Positions 48,738-57,954 of a stretch of DNA of 64,000 nucleotides are shown piece after piece (the stretch's first letter is position 1; each line of letters begins with the position of its first letter). A program made the position numbers and the translations under genes. Source of the stretch: Medicago truncatula (taxonomy: Eukaryota > Streptophyta > Magnoliopsida > Fabales > Fabaceae); the NCBI RefSeq assembly GCF_003473485.1, contig NC_053043.1:34696576-34760575 (forward strand), written 5' to 3'. The notes beneath the pieces are model-generated. The model did no database searches. It was not told where the DNA came from and saw nothing but the letters and a program-made list of their open reading frames with translations.

Positions 48738-50206
48738 TCATTGGTTATGTTTTAGAATTGTTGTTGCTATAATATATAAAACTAAAGTTGCCTATTGTTT
48801 GGAAGTCGTTTTATTTTTAATTTCTTTGTAAGGCGTACCGGTCATTATAGACATGCAATTTCTATATAAGCAGATCCTCCTGTCATTGACTATTAATTCA
48901 TGCACTTTTTAGGTTTAACAATCCGTGAAACCTTTTTTTTTTTTTTACATCGTTGTTACCCCAAAACACAATATTTACATTACACCATTTGTTTTGTAAA
49001 AATTAAAAACAAATAACAATCGGCATTTCTGTAGCCCAAACTATATCTATACACACCCGTAAAAAATTAAACGTTTGCATTTACCGACTACGTGTATGCA
49101 TTTGACAATGACTATTATATAAAAAAAAATACATATTTTTTAGTTTTTATGATTAATAAAATACATTTTGTCAACAAATATTATTACACAGTACGTCGGC
49201 GTATTTTTGCAAGAAAATTACATATGCTAAGTTTAACAATGAGTGCATCTTATGCTACAAATAATCAGTACAAGTATAATAATCCAAATATTTTTTATCG
49301 TTATATGCAATGTTTAGATATTTTAAAATATATACAAAATGAAGATGATATTTTTTTCATATCGAATTTAAAATCTATACATTTAATCAAAAAAGTTTTT
49401 TATTTCCCCGTGCTGGCACGGGTCACTATACTAGTTGTTGTGTATGTACAATGAATCTCCAATGTGCAATTTGTTTATTATGGTTGTGAGTGGTATGTAT
49501 TAACGAAATGTGAATGATGTAATTTTGCTTTTATGATGAAAGATTTAATTTCCATGCTTGTAATTGGAATCTGAGTTGTATTTTGTTGTTAGGTTCTTTT
49601 ATAATGAATGACTTATATAGTATTTTTTATGATTAATGCAATTGATTTTTTTTATTTTTAAATATTTACATTTTAAAATCTCAAAATTAATTTTTTTTCC
49701 ATATAAAAGAAGGCCTACGATAGCACTCTGTTAAAAAATGGCTATTAAAGAAAGGATTTATGATAGCACTTTCTCAAAAAACACTATTAAATCCATTTGA
49801 AAATAGCCTCATTAACTCACACCAAAGTAGGAACGATAGCACTTCTAGGGAAGACGCTATTAAAGACAATCACTTTTAATAGCACTTTAAAAGTGCTATC
49901 ATAGGCAGTATGCTTACAATAGCGGAGGCTTCAATAGCACTTTTAAGTGCTATTAAAGGCAAAAAAAAGTGATATTAAATCCCTTTTTTGGCGTAGTGAT
50001 AGTTCATTATGTTCAGCATCTCTTCCACCAAAATATATAGATGGTTTCTCCAAGTGCAGCTATTGTGACACCGACATGTGGCGGTGGGTGTTGTCGGATA
50101 CATCGACTATCGACCATGTCAAGGTATCTAATTCGTACACGTGTAACTTGTTATCAACGAGGACACGTGGCTCTAACTCACCCCTGAATGCATAGACCTG
50201 TTGTCC

Positions 50207-51450
50207 TATCTGTGAATCTTATCAACATGTGTGGCCTCACAACGACATTGATGAACATGAACGCAATTTGGAATGGGTCTGTATGATGATAATTATTCCC
50301 AAAGTGTCTTCATTTCAGTGAAGTAATCAAGCACAGATTTGGTAACTTTTCAAATTGTTGATGGAAGAACGTAAATCAGCAATTCGAATTTGATCAACCT
50401 TTGAGAATCGTTCTTGAAGATCCTGCCAAACCTCAAATGCAGTGTCGTAAAACACAATTGTTTGAGCAATAGAATCAGAAACAGAGTTGATAAGCCATGA
50501 TTGAACTAAGTGATTACAATGTTCCCAAGCGTTGCGATTCAAATCTTGAATAGGAATAGATCCATTGATGAAACCTAGTTTGTCCTTTGTTCCCAAAGCT
50601 TGTTGCATAGATCGGTACCAAGCAATGTAATTGGAACCATTAAGCTTCAGAGAAACGGTTAGAAAATTAGGACCTTCGCTTGGGTGCACGAAAAAGAAGA
50701 ATCATTATCTTGATTCGGTTGTTGAAGATGAGCAGGAACAGCTCGTGGAGGCATTGGTGCCAATTTCGGTGGACTAAGTCCATACAGAGCTTGCTTTGGC
50801 TTTAAACGGGGCCCCCACAAGTGGGCGGTGGGATTGGTCCCCTCGGATTAGTCGATTTTTGGATCGGATACCGAGTTTTCAAAAAAAAAAAAAAGTGTGA
50901 AGATTCTGGAACAAGAAACGAAGAAATTCACACCTGTATGATGCGAAAATCAGAGATGAAGAAGAAAGGGAACGAATTATAGTAATAAGAACTGAATTCG
51001 AGAAAACGAAGAGAAAATGAGCAATTGAAGTAGAATTCAATCGAATAAAAAACAGAATAACAAGAAAAACGAGAATCAAGTTGCAGAATCTGCAATCAAA
51101 ATGCAAAGAATCATGAAGATCAACAACGAAATATGAGGAAAACGATTGAAGAAGATGATCAAAGAGGAATACACAACGGAAAAACGGTTATGGATAGTAA
51201 CAATCTTTCACGCAAGGGAAAAGGTTCTTGATACCATATTAGGAAACTTGAGAAATGAATGAAGATATGAATTATCATTAATGAATCAGTGATTACAGCA
51301 AGTATATATAGACAGAATGCTTGTCTACATTAAGCTATCATGTGTTATAGTGTAGCTAATTACTCTGCGACTAGTTGCTTAGACTGCAAGTAATAATAGT
51401 CAGCTGATAGTGTTGACTTCTGTATCTTCATTATCCAATAAGGGATTAGT
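50207..51450 (-). mobile_element. Ty1/copia fragment: 5' LTR, primer-binding site and gag
   Basis: On the minus strand the LTR lies at about 51238-51450, ending in CCTAATA. The primer-binding-like TGGTATCAAGAACC follows at about 51224-51237. The gag peptide is LTVSLKLNGSNYIAWYRSMQ (50689 leftward), CNHLVQSWLINSVSDSIAQ, VWQDLQERFSKVDQIRIADL, then after a frameshift VLDYFTEMKTLWE, a stop, and SSYRPIPNCVHVHQCRCEA near 50240. Pol is absent. The fragment separates Kelch exon-2 sequence from intron-1 sequence in the copy-3 Kelch pseudogene. Confidence 0.8.
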
Positions 51451-51454
51451 TTTT

Positions 51455-51540
51455 TTAGCTACTCACCTGATACATGTACTATAACAATTTTTTCAAAACA
51501 ATCTAATAAATTTAAAAAAAATAATTAAGTTAATTTACAA
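51455..51540 (-). pseudogene. Intron-1 fragment of the Kelch pseudogene (copy 3)
   Basis: CCTGATACATGTACTATAAC followed by AATTTTTTCA matches 59128-59160 in intron 1 of the intact Kelch gene (CCTGATACATGAACTATAAC). It shows that the truncated Kelch gene continues beyond the copia fragment and abuts the 3' end of dioxygenase copy 3. Confidence 0.65.
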
Positions 51541-51607
51541 GGGTAACAATATATTACACGGACTACAATAGCTTAACAATAAATATTTATTGAAAATGAA
51601 ATGAACA

Positions 51608-52936
51608 CTAAGTTGCTTCTTTGTGTGACAACTTGAAGGGTGATAGTGCAGAAGCTCCAAGGCCATTTGCAAAACGATATGCCAAATACTCTTTCAAAGA
51701 AGTATCTCTGTATATTGGTGGATTTTCTTTAGATAACAATTCCTTTATTGGTCCTATCACTTTTTCCATACCCTCATGTGAGTAATCATGTTGTGTTCTA
51801 AAAAAGGTTGCAACTGAAATTCTTGGGCCTGCATGGTTTGCTAAAACTCTGTGTTGAACACTTGTGAACTTGTCATTACTCACAAGCTGGAGAAAGAAAA
51901 ATTAATATTGATCATAGTCAAAAATCAATTATATTTATGAGCTTTGATACATTGTTACTCTACATTTCACCATGTTACTATAGTTTTCAGTGTTGTCATT
52001 TGTGTTTATCTAGATACAATTATTTATTAAGTTGAATGAAAATACTAATTGTATGCATGATGTACTCACCTGTAGAAGATCTCCAATGTTCACTACAAGA
52101 GCTCCATGAATGGGAGGTACATCAATCCACTGATTGTCATGAAGAATTTGTAAGCCACCAATATGATCTTGCAAAAGTACTGTAATAAAGCTAGCATCTG
52201 AGTGCTTGGTAGTGCCAATAGTTAACTCCGGCTCAGGGCATGCTGGATAATAATGACATAGATGTACAAAACTTTCAGCAGCGCCCATTTCTTTAAGGTG
52301 AGAGCGGTTAAGACCGAGAGCCTCTGACAATAACTCGTACAAAGAAGATCCAAGTGCCATTACTTCTTTTGTGTATTCATTAACAATATCACTGCAAACC
52401 GGTGGTAGTTCATCGGCTTTAGGAGGATCGGGTGCCCAGAAAAATGCAAGTGTGTCCCTCCAATCAGCAGATTGGTCTAGGTAGAGAGTAAAATTGGAAA
52501 GATAAACAACTTTTTTGGTAAGATCACGGGTGTAGTACTCCTTCCTCACCTTGGCATCTTGTTGGTGAAATCTACAAGTTCCATTGATCATCTCATCCAA
52601 AATCTGTGTTGGAATTCCATGATTTATTACTTGAAAGAATCCCCATTTCTCACTTGCATTTCGAACTTTTCTTACAACTTCATCTCTCAAAACAGGATCA
52701 TCATGGATTCCTGTTAAGTCAATTGTAGGGACACTAAGCTTTGAATTTGATTCATTTACTGAACCATGATTGATATTAGATTGTTCACAATAGAACATGC
52801 GTGGAACTTTTGTTACTCCATTTTCTGTAAGTCCTTGGACACCAACCTTTGACTCATCAAATTTCTTTAGTTCACTTTTTCTGTCATAAATTGGAGAATT
52901 TCCTGCTACATCATTACTTGTGATTGTGGCCATCAT
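51608..52936 (-). CDS. 2-oxoglutarate/Fe(II) dioxygenase, ACC-oxidase-homolog type, copy 3 (intron 1 lost)
   Basis: Two exons, 52936-52070 and 51886-51608, encode 381 aa. The first fuses what are exons 1 and 2 in the other copies: CCGGTTTGCAGTGATATTGT joins PVC to SDIVNEY without a gap, exactly where copies 1, 2 and 4 have an intron. Intron 2 (183 bp) remains. Fe ligands are H245, D247 (HSD) and H301, and R311-x-S313 binds 2-oxoglutarate. The start is MM; the second ATG (52933) aligns with the single ATG of the sisters. The C-terminus is extended (SPFKLSHKEAT). The N-terminal [16 protein letters not shown] is closest to copy 4. Function is as for copy 1; the substrate is unknown. Confidence 0.93.
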
Positions 52937-54369
52937 GTTTTGTGGTAATTATCTTTGCATTAATTTTGTAATCAAGGAAAGTTTGATTGGTCCAAAACAA
53001 AGGGGTTGAAGAGGAATTAATGAATGGAAAAGAGTAGCGATAAACGTTTCTATAGGACAACTAAACTATTGATATAACTTGGATTTAATAAAGCAACTAA
53101 CTAGAAGCTTTTATTTTTTTGTTGTCCTTATTAGCTGGTGTCTCACAATCAACCTATTGACAAAATTATATTTTTTTAAGTCACAAAAAACTATTAAGTT
53201 TGAATCAAACAAGTAGGTCATTTATTAATCAAAACAAGTTTCATCGTAAGAAAAAATTACAAATATGATTCCAAACATATTAAAAATACCATATATTATT
53301 TTCAGCCATAGTACTTCAACGGAAAGAGATTCCTATACTAACCAATGAAAGTGGAAGAAATGCATTCTTTTATGTTAGAGAATTGACTCAAAATTGTTGA
53401 TTGAAGATTTGGCAAAAATGGTGGCACGGTTTTGATTCAGAAATTGGAGGTTTGACTCCGCAAAAATTGTGGTGTGAAAGAAAAGAAATCATGACACGAT
53501 TTTGAGGATAATGTTAGTAGTGTACTATGTATGCTAACGTGAAATCGTGGCAGGGTGTGTGCAAATTGTGACACGATTTGACGGAACCTATGCACTATTC
53601 AAAGCTTCATTCTTCATGTTTTGAGTAGGGCTTCAAGAGAGAGAAACTTGTGATGAGTCTTTGGTGAGAGGTTCTTTTGGGTTGGGAAACATTTGTAAAT
53701 GCATTGGATGAGTGAAATTATTGAGTCTCTTGTTCTTGGGAAGATATTGGAAAAATTGTAGAAATTAGGTTTTGTTTTTATATAACTTGTTAAGGTTAAT
53801 TTCTTGTTACCGTTTTGTATCTCTTTACAAAGAACTCACTGACAGTGGATTGGAGAGATCAATCTCTCCTCCAGAGTAGGTCATTGTTGGACCGAATTAG
53901 GTAAATATATCTTTGTGTGTTTGTTTCTCTTCTCTCTTTATCCTTTGCTTGTGATTTTGTGTTTTACACTTGGTGTGTTTCTTTTACTCCATACATCTAA
54001 GTTTATTGGTGTGATTTTGAGTACGAATTCACAACATTTAAAAAATGGCAATTGTTTTATCAAAACTTGCAAAATCCTTGCGCTAGGTGTGCACTAGGAA
54101 AGGACCATGGTGATTTTCACATATATTTTTTAATACTTGTTATGAATTACAAGTACGGTATAATTCAAATAACATATATTTAACGCATTTATTCAACAAC
54201 CATCACACAGTTATTGTTGTTGCCAATTTATTCTAGCATACGAGTAATTCGCATACATAAACATACCTAAGTTCACATGCAATATTGTTCTCTTATCACA
54301 ACCATATGCACCTAGAATTCATCACACATTATGCAACTACCAAGAATATATGCAGAGAAGAAAATGTCA
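52937..54369. other. Upstream of copy 3; probable LTR remnant
   Basis: The first ~170 bases resemble the 5' flanks of the other copies. From about 53390 to 54110 the text (GATCAATCTCTCCTCCAGAGTAGG, GGACCGAATTAGGTAAATAT, CACTTGGTGTGTTTC) looks like a copia-type LTR or leader. No second LTR or pol domain is present, so this is tentative. Confidence 0.35.
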
Positions 54370-54560
54370 TCAAGACACTATACTACCATATACCAATAAT
54401 CCTTCTCAGCCGGCTCTGCGAGCAATGGTAAATGAGCACCACCCGTGCGGCCCAGGATGCCCACCAGATTCGACCCTGTAATCCAACCTCGCCCATGATA
54501 GTGTCTAATGCATAAACCTTTACGGAAAATTGACCAGCACCCATGAGACCGAGACCATGG
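54240..54560 (-). pseudogene. Kelch-gene 3' fragment (copy 4 side)
   Basis: CACCTAGAATTCATCACACATTATGCAA-like sequence (54308), GAAGAAAATGTCATCAAG (54357) and 54390-54550 (CACCCGTGCGGCCCAGGATG, AAAATTGACCAGCACCCATGAG) match 57890-58200 of the intact Kelch gene: 3' UTR, last blade and the WTRLDD region. Several indels break the frame. It ends abruptly, next to the 3' flank of dioxygenase copy 4. Confidence 0.8.
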
Positions 54561-54698
54561 TTGTCAATTATGGAAGACTTTAAGAGCTTAACAATAGATT
54601 AATCAAAGTAAAAACTAAATTGCACCTTTGCGTTGCAAGCTAAAATCCAAGATTGTGAATAAACAAACATCCAAGATTGCATGCAATTTGTTCATAAC

Positions 54699-57074
54699 TC
54701 ACAACCTGTTGGTTGAAAGTGCAGAAAATCCAATGCCGTTTGTAAAACGATGTGCCAAGAACTCTTTCAAAGAAGTGTCTCTATATATTGGTAGATTTTC
54801 TTTAGATAACAGTTCCTTGATTGGACCAATCACTTTTGGCATTCCCTCGGATTCATGTGCTCTAAAAAGGGATGCGATTGAAATTCTTGGGCCAGCATGT
54901 TTTGCTAAAACTCTGTGTTGAACACTTGTGAACTTATCATTACTCACAATCTGTAGAAAGAAAAAAAGTGAAACCGATCATAGTCAATATTCAATTTTTA
55001 TATGACATGTACGATGTATACGATCTTTGATACGATTTTAGACATTATGCACTAAGAGAAATGATAACCAGATAAATTATATCATGTGAAAGTTCACTTA
55101 TGATATCAGGTGTAGTTTTTTTAGAAATGTGAAAGTGTGGAAAAATCATTCCCTCTTATGATGTTGGTATTTTGCATCAAATCAAATATTCATCACATTT
55201 GACTACAATGTCGTCTTTTCTGCTTATCTAGATAAAATTATTTAAGTTTATTTGCAATTTCAATCACCTTATTTACACTTGCTCACGGAATAAATCCTCT
55301 TTTTTAAAATTTGGTTTCTTTGTCCCTCAATTATGGATTCTGTAATAATAAGATCGGCTAACCCATATTTGACGACTCCAGAAGCAATCATTCATAGCCA
55401 TTATGGAGAAATCCTTTATCAAGGAGATATTTTAGTTACATTCATATATGAAAAATCGAGATCCGGTGATATAACACAAGGTCTTCCAAAAATGGAACAG
55501 ATATTAGAAATATGTTCGATTGATTCAATATCGATGAATCTCGAAAAAAGAATTGATGCTTGGAATGAGTGTATAACAAGAATTCTCGGCATTCCTTAGG
55601 GATTCTTGATTGGTGCTGAGCTAACTATAGCGCAAAGTCGCATTTCTTTGGTTAATAAAATCCAAAAATATTTGGATCCAAATGCGGTGATGTGGTAAGT
55701 TTTTCTTATTTTGATTTGGCATCAAACCTATATATTATAAATTCATTAGAATGATTCAACATCAACAGATTTATGTCACGTCAATAAAAAACTGTCACAT
55801 GACAAATTTTGGATTCAAAAACCTGAGTGAGGGACTAAAATACTTCAATTTAAAAAGGTGATCGATTTCATAAGCGATTGAAAATAAAGGATCAAAATTG
55901 CAATAAAGTCAATTATTTAATAAGCTTAGTTATTAAATAAGCTTAGTAAAGATATTATGCATGATGAGCTAACCTTCAAAAGATCCCCAATGTTCACTAC
56001 AAGGGCACCATGAGAGGGAGGCACATCAACCCATTGATTGTCATGAAGAACTTGTAAGCCACCAACATGATCCTGCAGAAGTATTGTCATAAAGCTACCG
56101 TCCGTGTGCTTTGTAGTGCCTATGGTTAACTCTGGCTCAGGGCATGGTGGGTAATAGTGACACAAGAGAAAAAACTTTTCAGCACCACCCATTTCTTTAA
56201 GGTGAAAGCGATTAAGACCTAGAGCTTCTGATAATAACTCAAACAAAGAATAACCAAGAGCCTTTACTTCTTTTGAGTACTCACTCACAATATCACTGCA
56301 GGTTTGTTATCATTAGCAAGTCATCAAAACAAGGAACTAAAAAAGGAAATAAGGATATTAACACCAATACACTAAAGAATAATGACAATTTGTCACACTT
56401 CTTTAGTTAGTTCTTGCTGTTATATATTGACAATATACTAAAGAATAATGTCACCAAAAAATGGAAGAGTTAAGACAAATAAAAAAAAAAACTATTAAAT
56501 TTGTTGCTTACTCCTAAAGTAGTACTTTGGCAAACCTGCAAACTTTTGGTAGTTCTTCAGCTTTTGGGGGATGAGGTTCCCAGAAAAATGCAAGTGTGTC
56601 CCTCCAATCAGCAGATTGGTCTTGGTAAAGAGTAAAATTGGAGAGATAAACAACTTTTTTGGTGAGATCACGGGTGTAGTACTCCTTCCTCGCCTTGGCA
56701 TCTTGTTGGTGAAATCTACAAGTTCCTTTGATCATCTCATCCAAAATATGTGTTGGAATTCCATGATTTATCACTTGAAAGAATCCCCATTTCTCACTTG
56801 CATTTTGAACTTTTCTCACAACTTCATCTCTCAAAAGAGGATCATCGTGGATTCCTGTTAAGTCAATTGTAGGGATGCTAAGCTTTAAATTTGATTCACT
56901 GATTGAGAGATCATTGATATTAGATTGTTCACAATGGAACATACGTGGAACTTTTGTGACACCATTTTCTACAAGTCCTTGGACACCAACCTTTGACTCA
57001 TCAAAGTTTTTTAGTTCACTTTTTCTGTCATAAATTTGAGAATTCCCTGCTAAATCACTAGTGATTGTGGCCAT
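54699..57074 (-). CDS. 2-oxoglutarate/Fe(II) dioxygenase, ACC-oxidase-homolog type, copy 4
   Basis: Exons 57074-56536, 56295-55974 and 54950-54699 encode 370 aa. Fe ligands are H243, D245 (HTD, not HSD as in the sisters) and H299; R309-x-S311 is the 2-oxoglutarate site. Exon 3 is more divergent than in the other copies: [20 protein letters not shown] lacks the TQHDHSP segment, and the protein ends [10 protein letters not shown]. Intron 1 is only 240 bp; intron 2 is 1,023 bp because it holds a plastid rpoC2 fragment. Splice sites are intact (acceptor before IVSNDK). It is transcribed from the side of the intact Kelch gene, whose 3' end lies 880 bp upstream. The substrate is unknown. Confidence 0.92.
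55333..55690 (+). pseudogene. rpoC2: Nuclear insertion of plastid DNA: rpoC2 fragment
   Basis: The translation [40 protein letters not shown] and [12 protein letters not shown] is the plastid RNA polymerase beta'' subunit, continuing beyond a TAG (for TGG) as [20 protein letters not shown] to about 55675. It has no start, no flanking plastid genes and a nonsense change, so it is a dead nuclear plastid insertion. It lies on the opposite strand inside intron 2 of dioxygenase copy 4. Confidence 0.92.
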
Positions 57075-57626
57075 CTTGTTTTGAGGTTATTATGTATATA
57101 AAGGGAACTTTGTCTCATGGATTCAAAATGAAGGGATTCGAGACGAGTTGATGGAAGAAAGAGGGAGGTATCATTGTTTCCTAAGATGCTCTGCATAAAA
57201 GGACAATCAAATTATTGTCATAACTTGATTTAATAAAGCAACTAGAGAAGAAGCATTTCCGATTTGTCCTTGTTAGTTACATTAACCTATTAAAAAGACT
57301 ATCTGTTTTTTTTTACTCAGAAAAACATACATGCTTGATTCCAAACAAGTATGCCACTTATTAATCAGATCAAATTCTAAGGTCTTTCATTCCAAACATA
57401 TACAAAACAAAACTCCTCTATTTTCAGCCTTAGTATTTCAAAGGTTCCTGGTTTAGTCTATGCTGGGTCTAAAAGTAAATAAGTATAATCACAGAAATTG
57501 TTTCATTATTAAAAATCAAATTCAAATACTAGCCAAGTATATCCTTTTAAGCAGAGTATATTAATTAATCTGTTGTTGTGTTCAACTCCAACCACATTAT
57601 TTTATTTTTTTGGTACAGCACATTAT

Positions 57627-57634
<8 letters not shown>

Positions 57635-57658
<24 letters not shown>
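57635..57658. repeat. (TA)n microsatellite
   Basis: A short TA tract between dioxygenase copy 4 and the Kelch gene. Confidence 0.85.
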
Positions 57659-57663
<5 letters not shown>

Positions 57664-57954
57664 ATTCATTTAAACACAAAAAAAACTGATCGGAAGTTAC
57701 AGCACTATCGGTTGAACAATTTGAATGGCGTATTGAACAACCATCATAACTAAGCCATAAAATCATCCATTCAACAATCATCACCCTTCTTGCTGTTGGC
57801 TATATTGCCCTTTTATTTCAGCACACAAGCACATTCACAAACATTAAGTTAACAAAGTTCACATGCCATACTGTCCTCTTATCACAACCACATACACCTA
57901 GAATTCATCACACATTATGCAACCATGCTAGAACATAAGCTTATTATTCACCAA

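Larger units (their letters stand above)
41123..49434 (+). mobile_element. Helitron, about 8.3 kb
   Basis: The 3' end is well defined: a CCCGTGC/GCACGGG hairpin at 49407-49422, 8 bases, then CTAG at 49431-49434 followed by T. The proposed 5' end is TCTATATAATATAAATTTAG at 41123, preceded by A, in the usual form of plant Helitron starts. The insertion would then lie between A and T with no target duplication, as expected. A degenerate RepHel gene lies inside. The 5' end is the less certain boundary. Confidence 0.72.
36665..49998. mobile_element. CACTA element, 13.3 kb, with 3-bp target duplication ATA
   Basis: The left end CACTACACCAATTTTGACAT and the right end, inverted CACTACGCCAAAAAAGGGAT, give matching terminal repeats. 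ATA at 36662-36664 recurs at 49999-50001. Subterminal motifs (AATAGCACTTTTAAAG, AGTGCTATTAAAG) fill both ends, 36690-36930 and 49715-49975. No transposase is seen in the CACTA-derived part (36665-41122 plus 49435-49998), so it is probably non-autonomous. A Helitron occupies 8.3 kb of it. Confidence 0.88.
36595..50215 (-). pseudogene. Kelch pseudogene interrupted by a CACTA element (copy 3)
   Basis: Two pieces flank the insertion. At about 36605-36664 the sequence TCAAGGCCCAATTTTTCGTT matches 58590-58640 of the intact Kelch gene. At 49999-50206 GTTCATTATGTTCAGCATCT onwards matches 58640-58850 (blades YVFGGRDAEHNE to VDNKLHVYDLD). Joining them restores the order of the intact gene, apart from about 12 bases near the target site. 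Substitutions break the frame. A copia fragment begins near 50207, and intron-1-like sequence resumes at about 51455. Confidence 0.85.

Noticed and set aside
55333-55599. Functional RNA polymerase gene
   Set aside because: It is an internal fragment of plastid rpoC2 with a nonsense change, inside a nuclear intron.
20794-57074. True ACC oxidase (ethylene-forming) genes
   Set aside because: Length (369-381 aa), the N-terminal extension and the wording match ACC oxidase homologs of the DOXC31 type, not the ~310-aa true ACC oxidases.
57091-57105. TATA-like TATGTATATAAA upstream of dioxygenase copy 4
   Set aside because: It lies only about 20 bases from the start codon, too close to place a transcription start and leader.
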